This document shows, in pieces, positions 26,323-35,665 of a stretch of 64,000 nt of DNA. The position numbers and the translations under genes are program-made. The first letter of the stretch is position 1. Every line of letters starts with the position of its first letter. Location of the stretch: NCBI RefSeq assembly GCF_000152905.1, contig NZ_AAMY01000012.1, forward strand, positions 1 to 64,000, read 5' to 3'. The notes below the pieces were generated by a model. The model did not search any database and was not told the DNA's origin. It saw nothing but the letters and a program-made list of their open reading frames with translations. This DNA is from Nitrobacter sp. Nb-311A. Its GTDB lineage: Bacteria; Pseudomonadota; Alphaproteobacteria; Rhizobiales; Xanthobacteraceae.

Positions 26323-26592
26323 TTCCTAACCGTCAGTGAAGAGGCTGCGTCACCATCGTTGCTCATACTCGCCGAGTGCGATAGTTCGCTACGTCTAATT
26401 AATAACGGCCGCGACCTGGTTGACCAAAGGCACAGCTTCGTCAGATCGCTTGAGGGATTGCGACGAGACGTTCCCACGACTTCATTTCATCAACATCCCT
26501 TGTTAGCTGAGCTCGCACGGGATATTGCCGTTACCTTGCGCAAAAGGCGCGATCTGCTAAACTGCGCGTTTTATGATTGAAGGATCGAAGAT

Positions 26593-26757
26593 TTGCCCAC
26601 GAAGAAGACAGCTGTTAGCCGCGAGTGGACGAAGGACGACGTCCGCACTCTCAAGGCGCTTGCGAAGCAGACGGCAGGCGTAGCGAAGATTGCAAGAATG
26701 TTGAAGCGAACACCCGGCGCAACGGCAGCAATGGCAATAGCATCGGTGTGTCGCTAA
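26593..26757 (+). CDS. small SANT/HTH-like protein, 3' end probably frameshifted
   Basis: 54 aa from TTG 26593. TAVSREWTKDDVRTLKALAK, then AGVAKIARMLKRTPGATAA closely follows a common rhizobial small protein with a helix-turn-helix-like fold. The normal ending (SLGVSL) is visible in another frame just downstream (SIGVSLST), so a one-base shift near 26735 has probably altered the last ten residues. Confidence 0.55.
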   Translation: MPTKKTAVSREWTKDDVRTLKALAKQTAGVAKIARMLKRTPGATAAMAIASVCR

Positions 26758-26770
26758 GCACTCAATAACG

Positions 26771-27223
26771 ATGCAAGCACTGAAACCAACGGATTGGATA
26801 CTCTTATTCGTCCTGTTTATTCTTACGGTTGGGCCGCTTTGCTTGCGTCCGACGTTTTGGCATCCAAATGCTGAACGATTACTCGCACTCGCTGTGCTCG
26901 GGTTTGCCTTCTCTTTTGCCTATCCCCGTCGACTCTTGGTCATCTTAATTCTTCTTGCGGGCTTTCATTGCTGTTTTGAGTACCTGCAGCACTTCGTGAA
27001 TTACAGGCACGCCACTGCGCATGATGTCGCGATCAAACTGGCAGGCGTAGGGTCTGCGGTGGTAGCTTTGTTTCAAAATTTGTCGACGACATCAGATTCG
27101 GCTAAGGCGACATCAATTCAGCACACCGGTCGGCAAACTCGAACGCGCGGAGATTGTCGTCCTTTCTCCATGGAGGGCCACGCGTCGCTGGCTGAAGAAC
27201 AGCATGCACCGATGCTGGCCTAG
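26771..27223 (+). CDS. VanZ-like small membrane protein
   Basis: 150 aa. Three or four membrane helices span residues 8-105 (WILLFVLFILTVGPLCL, AERLLALAVLGFAFSFAY, LLVILILLAGFHCCFEYLQ), with a VanZ-type polar motif FVNYRHATAHDVAIKLAG before the last helix. The C-terminal 45 residues after NLSTTSDS look unstructured. VanZ family proteins have no settled biochemical function. The stop overlaps the nuclease remnant that follows. Confidence 0.6.
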   Translation: MQALKPTDWILLFVLFILTVGPLCLRPTFWHPNAERLLALAVLGFAFSFAYPRRLLVILILLAGFHCCFEYLQHFVNYRHATAHDVAIKLAGVGSAVVALFQNLSTTSDSAKATSIQHTGRQTRTRGDCRPFSMEGHASLAEEQHAPMLA

Positions 27224-27430
27224 TTATTGATGGCGACACACTCGAAATTCACGGGCAGCGCATTCGTTTATCAGGCGTGGACGCGCCCGAGTCCGATCAG
27301 CTTTGTCGTGGTGACGATAGCTTAAAGGTATCACTGCGGTGCGAAGGCTGCGAACGACTAGCTCGCTTCATTGCTGGCAGGCCGGTTAGTTGCAAGGGCG
27401 TGGACATTGACCGATATAAGCTGTCATTCG
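27223..27430 (+). pseudogene. staphylococcal-nuclease-like (SNase) fragment
   Basis: VIDGDTLEIHGQRIRLSGVD, APESDQLC, then LARFIAGRPVSCKGVDIDRY. This is the N-terminal half of a thermonuclease-type SNase domain, including the GDT and R-x-SGVDAPE metal/active-site region. Homology stops where the IS3 remnant begins at 27453, and the central part looks frameshifted. Confidence 0.65.
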
Positions 27431-27452
27431 GCTCGCAAATTTGACCTCGTAT

Positions 27453-27890
27453 TGGAGTGGGCCCCTGGTGCCGGACAGAATCAGACTGCTGATGTGACCA
27501 TGGTCCGGATATATTGCTCCTCGAACTGCGCGGGGCTGATGTAGCCGAGCGCGGAATGCAGGCGGCGTTGATTGTAAACGTCGTCGATGAACCTGAAGCT
27601 GCTTGGCGATGTCGTCGCAGGTCTCGAACGCGATCGGATAGACCGCTTCGACTTTGAGTGTCTTCATGAAGCTCTCCGCCTTGCGTTGTCGTACGCGTTT
27701 CCGCGCCGGCTCATCGAGCCGACCAAGTCATGGGCCGCCAGCAATGCTTGATAGATACCAGACGCGTATTGCGATCCGCGATCCGAATGATGAATGCATC
27801 CTGGTCGCGGGCGCCGTCGCTCGATCGCCACCTTCAGCGCCGCGAGCGCGAGCCCGCGCTTCGATCGACCTGCCGATCGCATAGCCGATG
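27453..27890 (-). pseudogene. IS3-family OrfB transposase C-terminal remnant
   Basis: The minus strand carries GLALAALKVAIERRRPRPGC, IHHSDRGSQYASGIYQALL (HSDxGSQY around the second catalytic D), MSRRGNAYDNA, then [20 protein letters not shown]. Several frameshifts occur. The element end, TGGAGTGGGCCCC at 27453, abuts the nuclease fragment. The transposition core is incomplete. Confidence 0.75.
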
Positions 27891-27892
27891 AC

Positions 27893-28436
27893 GCGGCGTG
27901 AGCGTGCGCTGGAGGCGGAAGGCGTGGAGATTGCGTTCCGGCGGGCACGTGAAAATTTGTTCGGAAGTTGGACAGGGCACGACGGTCAAACTTTACCGGC
28001 CCAGGTTAGCCACGGATGTTGCAGAACCGGAAACGAGCTTTCCGATGAACCTTCTCCTGAAGCAGCGCTTGAGGAAACATTTTTGGTGCTTGAAGACGAT
28101 GAGGACGTCAGGAGCTATTCGGTCGAGATCCTGCGTGAGCTAGGTTATCGTGTTCTTGAGGCGCATGATGGCCTAAGCGCCCTCCGCGTGCTTGATCAGC
28201 ACGCCCGCGTCGACATCCTCTTTACCGACGTCGTACTTCCCGGTGGAATGACCGAGGCTCAAGTTGCCGCGCATGCGAGGGCTTTACGGCCCAAGCTTAA
28301 AGTGCTCTTCACAACGGGATACGCCCGTAACGCAATTATCCACCACGGTCGATTAGATAAGGGCGTTCAGTTGATTACCAAGCCGTTCAGCTTCAACGAT
28401 CTTGCAGCTAAAATTCGAGATGTTCTCGACAACTGA
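27893..28436 (+). pseudogene. hybrid histidine kinase tail with receiver domain
   Basis: One frame gives the end of a HATPase domain (GGHVKICSEVGQGTTVKLYR); after a frameshift near 28040 another frame gives a complete receiver domain: ETFLVLEDDEDVRSYSVEIL, phosphorylation site LFTDVVLPGGM, and KPFSF at the end. The kinase N-terminal part is replaced by the IS3 remnant. The receiver frame, open from 27888, could still be expressed as a 182-aa protein, but there is no evident start. Confidence 0.65.
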
Positions 28437-28813
28437 ATTACAGCGCGCAGTAGAGTGACTCAGCAACGCCGACAGGGTCTGTCACGTTGCTTACATTTTC
28501 AGGAGCTGGGTCGCATTCAGGACAGTCACGTTCACTCGACGCTCAAGGACAGAATCACTGACGCATGAATCTCAAGCCGCCGGCGTCTCGCGCATGGAAG
28601 TCCTTGCAATGCACTTCTCCTCCTCGAGCGCGATCCAGTGGCTATGCTTATGGTCGTCCCGCCGGGGATGCACCAGTAGCGAGCCTGTCTTTGAAAGCCC
28701 CATCGCGCGCTGTCTTCTTTTCTGTCGCCTTCTCCCAGACCCCGAGTCTAGTCGAGGAACTTGTCATCGCCCGAGGCATTGGCGACCACAGGCGATGGAG
28801 GAAGCGACGGGAC
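28437..28813. other. upstream region of the YihY gene
   Basis: The frame of the following gene is open from 28565, but the 83 extra residues it would add are low-complexity and unlike the family. I see no other gene. Confidence 0.4.
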
Positions 28814-29665
28814 ATGTGGTGGACAGTGATGAAGCAGGCTGCGAGCGATTGGTCCAGCCACAAGGATGCACGGCAAGGAGCCGCCCTCGCCTATTATTCG
28901 GTTTTTTCGCTGGGCCCAATAATCGTGATCGCCGTCGCCGTGGCTGGCCTTCTCTTCGACCACGATGTTGCCACTGCGCAGGTTATGTCGTCGATCAAGG
29001 ATATGCTCGGTGACAACGGCGCGAAAGCAGTTGAAGCGATGCTGGCAGGCGCCAACCGGCCCGCGACAGGGATCGTGGCTAGCATTCTGGGTATAGGAGC
29101 GCTTCTCTTTGCGGCCATTGGCGTGGTGGTGCAACTGAAAGACGCTCTCAACGTGGTCTGGGAAGTCGAGCAGTCAAAGGAATCCGGGCTCTGGCACTTC
29201 GCCCGCAATTACGTGCTGTCATTTGCGGCTGTTTTGAGCCTAGGATTTTTGCTGCTGGTTTCGCTCCTGGTCAGCGCAGGCTTGGCGGCGGCAGGCAAGC
29301 ACGCCTCTGCGTATCTTCCGGAAGGCGTGCTGCACGTTGTTACCATGCTAGTGTCCTTCGTGGTCGTAATGGTATTATTCGCGATGATATTCAAGTGGTT
29401 GCCCGACGTATCCGTAGGCTGGCGCGATGTTTGGCCGGGAGCGTTTCTCACCGCGATGTTTTTTGAAATCGGCAAGGCGGGGATTAGTTTCTACATCGGC
29501 AAGCAGGGACTGGAATCAACCTACGGGGCAGCCGCCTCGATTGTGGTCGTCCTGATCTGGGTCTACTACACGTCGCAGATCATCTTGATGGGCGCTGAAG
29601 TTACTCACAGTTATGCCACGCAGAATGGCTCTTTAAGGGAGGGTATGAAGCGGTTGCGCTCCTAA
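28814..29665 (+). CDS. YihY/BrkB-family inner-membrane protein
   Basis: ATG 28814 (MWWTVMKQAASDWSSHKDAR) fits the family start; GGAGGA lies 11 bases upstream. The product is 283 aa with about six membrane helices (LGPIIVIAVAVAGLLF, ILGIGALLFAAIGVVVQL, VLSLGFLLLVSLLVSAGL, VVVMVLFAMIFKWLPDV) and the conserved ALAYYSVFSLGP and YGAAASIVVVLIWVYYTSQI segments. Members were once called RNase BN; they are now regarded as membrane proteins of unknown, possibly transport-related, function. Single gene. Confidence 0.85.
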   Translation: MWWTVMKQAASDWSSHKDARQGAALAYYSVFSLGPIIVIAVAVAGLLFDHDVATAQVMSSIKDMLGDNGAKAVEAMLAGANRPATGIVASILGIGALLFAAIGVVVQLKDALNVVWEVEQSKESGLWHFARNYVLSFAAVLSLGFLLLVSLLVSAGLAAAGKHASAYLPEGVLHVVTMLVSFVVVMVLFAMIFKWLPDVSVGWRDVWPGAFLTAMFFEIGKAGISFYIGKQGLESTYGAAASIVVVLIWVYYTSQIILMGAEVTHSYATQNGSLREGMKRLRS

Positions 29666-29856
29666 AGCAAACTCCGCCTCCGCCTCTCGTGAACTAGACT
29701 TCGCCTATCGATCGCTCCGGTATTTCGTCGGAGGGCAGTGAACCTTAAAGCTCCCGGCTGGAAGCCGGACCGACTAGGTCGGACGCCTTGCAAAAATGTT
29801 TAGAAAAAGAATCCGCACAAATTCAAACCGCACCCGCATCTTAGCTACGGGAAAAC

Positions 29857-30450
29857 CTACCTCTTTTGGTTCGATTGCGAAACATCTACAGGAATCTGGG
29901 CCGCGAGATCGCGCGCCATTCGTAGATGTTCAAGAACGGTCGGCAGAGTTTCCGATGCAAACCGTTGCAGGTCGGCGTCTTCACCCTGCCCAATCTCCCA
30001 GGCCAAAAGCTGCGCCGTCTTCTGGTGTTCGACCGTTTGGTACGCGAGATAAGCGCGGTCAAATTGATGGCCATTAAGCTTATTTAAATCGGCTCGAGTT
30101 TTACCGTGTTCAGCATCGACGTTAGTCGGCAACGGGATGTTGCTCTTTTGCGCAATCGATTTGAGCTTAACGTTCGCCTTCTCATGGTCGTCCACCATAC
30201 GCTCTGCGAACCGCTTCACCCCGGGATCTACCGCTTTACTTGCGACAAGCTTGCCGAGATCAACCTCAGCAAGGCCTCCCACTGCAGCAGTCTGAGCGAA
30301 CAGCTGGTCCTGATAATTGCTTTGATTGGGTGAGGGCACACCTGCTTTTTCGGTTTGGGTATTTGGGGACCATCCTGCCGAATTGCCAATCTGGGCGCAG
30401 GCGTGCCAGGGCAGAAGGACCAATGCCGTGGCGATCAACACTTTTCGCAT
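29857..30450 (-). CDS. DUF4142 exported protein
   Basis: ATG 30450 with AGGAGG upstream; 197 aa. A signal peptide (VLIATALVLLPWHACA) is followed by a DUF4142 four-helix domain (FAQTAAVGGLAEVDLGKLV, VKRFAERMVDDHEKANVKL, IGQGEDADLQRFASETLPTV). The fold is ferritin-like and periplasmic; no chemistry is established. It starts 23 bases after the cytochrome gene, so the two form an operon. Confidence 0.8.
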   Translation of the reverse strand: MRKVLIATALVLLPWHACAQIGNSAGWSPNTQTEKAGVPSPNQSNYQDQLFAQTAAVGGLAEVDLGKLVASKAVDPGVKRFAERMVDDHEKANVKLKSIAQKSNIPLPTNVDAEHGKTRADLNKLNGHQFDRAYLAYQTVEHQKTAQLLAWEIGQGEDADLQRFASETLPTVLEHLRMARDLAAQIPVDVSQSNQKR

Positions 30451-30473
30451 AGTTTCCTCCTGATTTGCGATCC

Positions 30474-31871
30474 TCAAAGGGTGAGGAGGTAAGCGACAAG
30501 CGCATCCTTGTCTTGCTGATTCAGTTTGGTACCTAGGACCAAGTTGAAGAACTCCACCGTGTCAGCGAGCGTGGGTAGACGGCCATCATGAAGATAGGGC
30601 GGAGAGTCCTTGATGCCGCGCAGGGTGAAAGTCTTGATTGGCCCGTCCGGAATGGCCACCATATCGTTTGACGTCTGGCCCACTTTATAGAAGCGTTCGA
30701 GCTTCAGGTCGTGCATGTTGTTGTCTGTGAAGGACATTGTGGGAATGTGGCATTCTGCGCATCGTCCCTTCCCCATAAACACTTGCTCGCCTCGCAGTTC
30801 CTGTTCGGTGGCCTTCTTGGGGTCTAGCCTTCCAAACGGATCGAGTTTAGGCGCAGGCGGAAAATCGATGATGTTTTGCATCTGCGCCATCATCGCAACT
30901 TGATTTGGGCGGTCCGGCAGATGCACACCTTTGCGGGTAGCGCTTACGTGATCGCCGTTGAAATAAGCGGTGCGCTGCTCGAACTCGGTAAAGTCCTCGA
31001 CAGAACGGAGCGACCGCTTTGAGCCGTGGATCTGTTGGTTGAACAGGCCGCGCAAACTCGTGGTATCAAGACGGAACCGTTCCGCCTGAGGACGTACGTC
31101 TGGCGTTAAATGAAAAGCAGCATTGGTATGGAAGTTCGAGTGGCAATCCAGGCACGCAACGCCGAGGCTTGGTTGCGCCACCTTGCGATCTTCGGTTTGA
31201 TTAAATTCTTCTTGCGGAAACGGCGTAAGGAGGAGCCTAAGACCTTCCATCTGGACTGGGGTGATGATGCCGTTCAGGTATTCGTAGAAATTCTTGATAG
31301 TCAAAAGATCGCCGCGTGAGACATCGCCCAATTCCGGGTGCGTCGTAAGATAGATCGGTGGTGGAAACTCTGGAGTGAGATGGTCGGGCAGGTCGAAATC
31401 CACATCGAAGCGTCGAAGGTCCCGTTGTTCGTCGTTAGCGATCTTGCGAATCTCGTTTTCGGGAAAGACCTGACCGCCGGTCGCCTGCTTGACGTGCGGC
31501 AACGGCACGAATCCTTTCGGCAATAAGTCGCGATCCCTGATCTCGTGCGGCTCTTTCGCAGCAAGGCTATCCCACGTTTCGCCACTAGGCAGCTTAACCC
31601 GTACGCCTCCCTGAACCGGCTTGCGGCCGCCCGACATCATGACCCCAGAGAGGGGCCGATCAGCGAGATCGTACCGCTGCTCCAGCAAAGCACGCTGGCG
31701 CTCCTTCACGGCCGGCTTCTGGGCCTCATCGTTTTGCTTGACGGCGGAGAACGGAAGCGTCGGCAGAGGCCGATAGGTTGTATCGGGCGGAAGCGGATCT
31801 GCGACAGCGGGGAAAGCCAAGACGGCGAGCAGTGCGGTCGATATCAATCCAGTTCCAGCTCTCAGCGACAT
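30474..31871 (-). CDS. di-haem cytochrome c peroxidase-like protein
   Basis: 465 aa with a signal peptide (GLISTALLAVLAFPAVA). Two CxxCH haem sites are visible: CLDCH near residue 240 and CAECH near residue 365. The C-terminal part (FTLRGIKDSPPYLHDGRLPT, LADTVEFFN) is typical of the MauG/cytochrome c peroxidase superfamily. It should act in the periplasm, reducing peroxide or oxidising an unknown substrate. It is the first gene of an operon with the DUF4142 gene, divergent from the DUF892 pair. Confidence 0.8.
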   Translation of the reverse strand: MSLRAGTGLISTALLAVLAFPAVADPLPPDTTYRPLPTLPFSAVKQNDEAQKPAVKERQRALLEQRYDLADRPLSGVMMSGGRKPVQGGVRVKLPSGETWDSLAAKEPHEIRDRDLLPKGFVPLPHVKQATGGQVFPENEIRKIANDEQRDLRRFDVDFDLPDHLTPEFPPPIYLTTHPELGDVSRGDLLTIKNFYEYLNGIITPVQMEGLRLLLTPFPQEEFNQTEDRKVAQPSLGVACLDCHSNFHTNAAFHLTPDVRPQAERFRLDTTSLRGLFNQQIHGSKRSLRSVEDFTEFEQRTAYFNGDHVSATRKGVHLPDRPNQVAMMAQMQNIIDFPPAPKLDPFGRLDPKKATEQELRGEQVFMGKGRCAECHIPTMSFTDNNMHDLKLERFYKVGQTSNDMVAIPDGPIKTFTLRGIKDSPPYLHDGRLPTLADTVEFFNLVLGTKLNQQDKDALVAYLLTL

Positions 31872-32061
31872 TGACCGTTTTCCTTCTTACGAACGCGTCA
31901 ACCGTTCCAACAGATGAGAGAGCAGTTGGTTGCATGTGATCCATCTCAATAGGAACGTTAGAGCTAGTCGCGAATTGGAGGTCGCTGGGTGACAATTGTT
32001 CCCCTCTCCTTCTCCTATTCCTATTACTGTACCCTCTAGGGCTTGCGAAGAGGACCAGAAA

Positions 32062-32553
32062 ATGAGCGCTAAAGCCGAGGAAGACCTGATGGCGTGGCTT
32101 CGCAACGCACACGCTATGGAAGAACAAGCCGTGACTATGTTGGAGGCATTAGCCAGACGAACCGGCGATTATCCGGAAGTTAAGGCGCGTATCGAACGGC
32201 ACCTAGGGGAGACGCAGAGACAGGCTGAAGCGCTGGAGGAATGCGTCAAGCGCCGCGGCGGCGACACGTCTACTTTGAAGGACATGGCCGGCAAGATCAT
32301 CGCTTTCGGGCAAGGCATGAGCGGCATGTTTGTCGACGATGAGATCGTCAAAGGCGCGATGGCGAGTTACACATTCGAACATATGGAGATTGCGGCCTAT
32401 CGGGTTCTCATTGCGGCGGCCGAGTCCGTTGGCGACGCGCAGACGAAATCTGTCTGCGAGCGGATCTTGAAAGAAGAACTTTCAATGGCGTCCGATCTGG
32501 AAGCTAGCTTGCCCGACTTGACGCGCAAATATCTAAGTCGGCAAGGGTCCTGA
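32062..32553 (+). CDS. DUF892 ferritin-like protein (YciE/YciF type), first copy
   Basis: ATG 32062 (MSAKAEEDLMAWLRNAHAME), with GAAGAGGA upstream; 163 aa. A helical bundle with E and H residues at ferritin-like positions (HAMEEQAVTMLEALARRTGD, YTFEHMEIAAYRVLIAAAES). The family is linked to stress in many bacteria, but its reaction is unknown. It is followed 65 bases later by a second, more typical member. Confidence 0.75.
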   Translation: MSAKAEEDLMAWLRNAHAMEEQAVTMLEALARRTGDYPEVKARIERHLGETQRQAEALEECVKRRGGDTSTLKDMAGKIIAFGQGMSGMFVDDEIVKGAMASYTFEHMEIAAYRVLIAAAESVGDAQTKSVCERILKEELSMASDLEASLPDLTRKYLSRQGS

Positions 32554-32618
32554 CCATCTCAAGCATGGCCGCAATCCAGTCGCCTGCCTGCTCCCCTCAT
32601 ATTCTAAGGAAGACCACG

Positions 32619-33110
32619 ATGCCTACGAAAGACTTGAACGGGCTGTTTCTCGATACATTGAAAGACGTTTATTACGCTGAAAAGCAAATCTATAAGTCTT
32701 TGCCGAAAATGGCCAAAGCTGCAGCATCTGACAAGCTACGAGCTGCTTTTGAAAAGCACCACGATGAAACCGAAGGACAGATCGAGCGCCTCGAGCAGGT
32801 GTTTGAGCTTCTCGGTAAACCCGCGCGCGGCAAAAAATGCGATGCGATCGAGGGCATCTTAGACGAAGGCAAAGAGATCATGGAGGAATATGAGGGCGAG
32901 CCGGCTCTAGATGCGGGTCTTTTGGCGGCAGCACAGGCAGTCGAGCACTATGAAATTTCCCGTTATGGCACGTTGAAAAGCTGGGCTATCAAACTGGGGA
33001 TGAAAGACGCTGCCAAGTTGCTTGATCAGACGCTTGCGGAAGAGAAGAAAACCGACGACACCTTAACAAAGATTGCCGACACCGTCGTAAATGCTGAAGG
33101 ACAGACTTAA
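32619..33110 (+). CDS. DUF892 ferritin-like protein (YciE/YciF type), second copy
   Basis: ATG 32619 (MPTKDLNGLFLDTLKDVYYA) with AAGGAAG upstream; 163 aa, the usual family size. Canonical DUF892 features: YYAEKQIYKSLPKMAKAAAS, FEKHHDETEGQIERLEQVFE, EHYEISRYGTLKSWA. The E/H pattern suggests a di-metal ferritin-like site. It forms a tandem with the preceding divergent paralogue. Confidence 0.85.
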   Translation: MPTKDLNGLFLDTLKDVYYAEKQIYKSLPKMAKAAASDKLRAAFEKHHDETEGQIERLEQVFELLGKPARGKKCDAIEGILDEGKEIMEEYEGEPALDAGLLAAAQAVEHYEISRYGTLKSWAIKLGMKDAAKLLDQTLAEEKKTDDTLTKIADTVVNAEGQT

Positions 33111-33182
33111 AATCAGCCGACGTCATTTAAAAAGGATGGCAGGGAGCTGTTAGCGAACCTCGGGCCAGCCGAGCGAAATATC

Positions 33183-33317
33183 ATGGCGCTCGCCACGAGC
33201 GCCATGACCGGCGCGCCGGTCGAGCCCAACGTGGTCTCGAGCATCGTGCAGTTGATCGTCGAGGCGTTCGTCGCCTTCGTGCTCGCGCACGGCAGCTACA
33301 CCTTGTTCTGGAAAGCT
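33183..33317 (+). CDS. 44-aa single-helix membrane protein
   Basis: The ATG at 33183 opens MALATSAMTGAPVEPN followed by one helix (IVQLIVEAFVAFVLAHG, then SYTLFWKA). The ribosome site is weak. It lies between the DUF892 genes and a bidirectional terminator. Small, plausible, unproven. Confidence 0.4.
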
Positions 33318-33441
33318 TAAATCGAGGAACGGCGGGGCGGCGCTTGGCGTTGAGGATGTGCCGCCTTTTTCGAACCTGAAGAGCGGCAGAAGCGGTCTCG
33401 GACAATGCTCTCTGGCGGGGCTCCGGGGCCGCTTTCTTGAC

Positions 33442-33462
33442 AAAGGCCCCGTCGGGGCCTTT
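33442..33462. terminator. bidirectional terminator-like hairpin
   Basis: AAAGGCCCC (33442-33450), loop GTC, GGGGCCTTT (33454-33462): a perfect 9-bp stem with A on one side and T on the other. It separates plus-strand genes from the minus-strand PRC-barrel gene. Confidence 0.55.
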
Positions 33463-33553
33463 GCATTGCGCGCCTATTTCATCACCTGCTCAAATTTTCC
33501 GGGACACAAGGCGCCCGATGCTGCACGCGCACCGGGGCTCGTGCCTCGATCCG

Positions 33554-33994
33554 TCAGCCGCTGCTTCGCGTCATAGGATTCTCCGCGCCTTCTTTCGTCG
33601 TTACGGTATCGACGTTGTCGTAATAGGAGTCGAGCTCCGCGCGCTTCGCGGTCCAATCGAACAGCTCTGAGCCGCTGCTGCCGAAAACGCTCTTCGGATA
33701 GCCCTTAAGCCGGTTGCCGCTAATGTCGCTGCGGTAGCCGTCGAGCTTGGAGTCGTGCCTGAGCAGCCTCCAGGGAACCGGGTAATGGTCGGAGCCCATG
33801 CCGAGGATCCCGCCGATGCTCAACACGGCATAGGCCGGCTCGCCGGTGGACTTATCGACCATGACGCATTCGATCGCGCCCACCTTCTTGTCCTCGGCGC
33901 CGTACACGGCCTTCCCGTTGTACTGGTCAGAGGAAACCAGGTTGCCGGAAGAACGCGCGCTGTCGGGAGCGGGCGGCGGGTTGTTATCGGCCAT
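33554..33994 (-). CDS. PRC-barrel domain protein
   Basis: ATG 33994 with AAAGGAGA upstream; 146 aa. A proline-rich N-terminus is followed by a PRC-barrel (SSDQYNGKAVYGAEDKKVG, AYAVLSIGGILGMGSDHYPV, PWRLL), as in rhizobial stress-type proteins. The C-terminal 50 residues are polar. A candidate EcfG promoter lies upstream. A decayed relative starts at 9966. Confidence 0.8.
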   Translation of the reverse strand: MADNNPPPAPDSARSSGNLVSSDQYNGKAVYGAEDKKVGAIECVMVDKSTGEPAYAVLSIGGILGMGSDHYPVPWRLLRHDSKLDGYRSDISGNRLKGYPKSVFGSSGSELFDWTAKRAELDSYYDNVDTVTTKEGAENPMTRSSG

Positions 33995-34027
33995 AAGAGA
34001 TCTCCTTTTGGTTGGCATGCGGAACCC

Positions 34028-34052
34028 AACCCGCAAGTCAGCCCGCCGTTCC
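34028..34052 (-). promoter_or_regulatory. candidate EcfG-type stress promoter
   Basis: On the minus strand GGAAC (34052-34048), 16-base spacer, GGTT (34031-34028), 34 bases before the PRC-barrel ATG. It fits the general-stress sigma consensus GGAAC-N16/17-CGTT except for its first -10 base. Confidence 0.35.
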
Positions 34053-34295
34053 AAGTCCGCTGCGCATAGCCGGCGAGCTGCCGACGTCTCCCTTCGGAGC
34101 GCGGTTTAGGAACGCGCCGGCATGAACCGGCTTATACGACAGGCTGCGGCTACTTCCACCGCGGCCGGCACGGTCCCGCGGATACCTTCGCTAGGGGCAT
34201 GCGGGGCCGTGCGCTCCGGTCCGTGTTGACGAGCGAGGGAACGAGCTCGGAACGTCTTCCCGGAAGATGGAAGGTGAAAACCTAGGAGAAGAGCG

Positions 34296-34451
34296 ATGGC
34301 AAAGATGGAAGACGGGCGCATCGTCGAGACCGCGAGGGAAGCCCGGGGAGCCGAGCGCGGCCCCACGGTGCGCAACGTGCTGGTGGCCGGGACCGCGCTC
34401 GTGATAGCCGCATTCGTGATCATCTACATCGTGTATTTCGGCGGGAAGTAA
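34296..34451 (+). CDS. 51-aa single-helix membrane protein
   Basis: ATG 34296 with CTAGGAGAAG upstream. A charged N-terminal 25 residues (MEDGRIVETAREARGAERG) is followed by one membrane helix (LVAGTALVIAAFVIIYIVYF) and GGK. A decayed copy lies at 35666-35815. Similar microproteins occur in Bradyrhizobium; function unknown. Confidence 0.6.
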   Translation: MAKMEDGRIVETAREARGAERGPTVRNVLVAGTALVIAAFVIIYIVYFGGK

Positions 34452-34600
34452 GCGCGGACGTGCCTGCGGCTCCGCGCCGCGCTGCGGATAAGCTTTGCAC
34501 CTGCAGCGCGGCGATTTCGCGTAGCAGCCCGCATGCGTCCTTGACTCCGCGTTCCCTTTACGTTCTTATTCGCCGGCCATCCACCGCCGACGAGACTTGC

Positions 34601-34852
34601 ATGCCCGACCTTTCCTTCCTCCGCGCCGAGATCGAGCGCATGCGCTACCAGCTCCAGCGGCAGCGCAAGGAGATAAGGGCCCTCCTAAAGGCCGGCATCC
34701 CGACGAAGTCCGCTGAAGAGCTGCTGGAGCGGATGCAGGCGAAGATCGACGGCCTGTGCGCCGAACGCGATCGCCAGCGCGACGAGCAATGCATCAAGTA
34801 TCCCGGCACCGACAAGCCCATTAGGGGAGTCTCCGAGCGGCGCTACCGTTGA
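34601..34852 (+). CDS. short coiled-coil protein
   Basis: 83 aa from ATG 34601 (MPDLSFLRAEIERMRYQLQR). Charged heptad-like helices through residue 60 (QRKEIRALLKAGIPTKSAEE, LLERMQAKIDGLCAERDRQ). No known domain. Probably a soluble dimer. Confidence 0.55.
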   Translation: MPDLSFLRAEIERMRYQLQRQRKEIRALLKAGIPTKSAEELLERMQAKIDGLCAERDRQRDEQCIKYPGTDKPIRGVSERRYR

Positions 34853-34910
34853 GCGTCTACCGCCGCATCCCGCGGAGCGCAGACGGCACGCATCCGCACT
34901 GGGTCGCGCG

Positions 34911-35194
34911 CTCGAGGAGGAGAAGTGCATCGGCGAGAATTTCCGCGCGCTGCGGGCGTGCGACCAGCGCAGCTTGTCGCTCTCCCGTCACGGACATGTG
35001 GCATTCCGCGAGGGCCGCTGCTTCCAGGTCTTCATGTTCGCCGAGGAGAAGCCCGCCGAGATATTCCGCGCGGCATTCGGCGGCGAGCGATGTACCCGTC
35101 CGAAAAGGGAAAGGGCGCGCGGTGGGCGCAGTGGAAGAAGGAGACGAATGAGCAAAAGCCTAAAGACAGCCTTAGGCGCATCAATGCCTTGTGA
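34911..35194 (+). pseudogene. small conserved protein gene with frameshift
   Basis: LEEEKCIGENFRALRACDQR, FREGRCFQVFMFAEEKPAE, IFRAAFGGER in one frame continues after a one-base shift near 35090 as MYPSEKGKGARWAQWKKETN. The two halves together resemble a frequent Bradyrhizobium hypothetical protein ending KGxRWAQWKK. No start codon is evident upstream. Confidence 0.45.
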
Positions 35195-35339
35195 CTTGCG
35201 TGTGCGCGCTATTGCACAGAACATAACGGCCCGATGTGCGATTATGCATAATCACCGCACGGGTCGTGGCTTCTATCGGTGATGAGAACGCCCGCTCGCG
35301 CTCACGCCTTCCTGGCGTCGTTTCAAGCAGACTACATCG

Positions 35340-35503
35340 CTTCAGGACCGCCTCTCGGAGTTCGCCAATGGCGAGCGAGCCAAGGCGGAAGGCATGCCCG
35401 ATAGCGCTGAACGGTACGACCTCCTCAAGGAGATCCGGCAGGCGGAGTGCGCCGCGAACATCGAGGCGTGGTCAACTCTCCCGGGCTCCAGCCGCCGAAA
35501 TAG
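35340..35503 (+). pseudogene. small conserved protein gene, one-base deletion
   Basis: LQDRLSEFANGERAKAEGMP, DSAERYDLLKEIRQAECAAN, IEAW, and then, only in the next frame, NSPGLQPPK and stop. This is a common short rhizobial protein; a missing base at about 35472 breaks its last ten residues. Confidence 0.5.
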
Positions 35504-35665
35504 CCTACCGGAAAGCGACGACCGAGGGAACAGGAACGCCGGCGCCGATTTTGACTGCGCTTCGTTTGCCGCCCGGGCTCGCCGCTGGGAACCATCTTTC
35601 AGGCACGCGGGCGGTTCTTCTCGACTGAAAAATGCCTCGTCGAAGCGGATTGTCATCAGGAATAA

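Noticed and set aside
28565-28813. N-terminal extension of the YihY protein by 83 residues
   Set aside because: The extension is low-complexity and unlike the family; ATG 28814 gives a normal length and has a GGAGGA site upstream.
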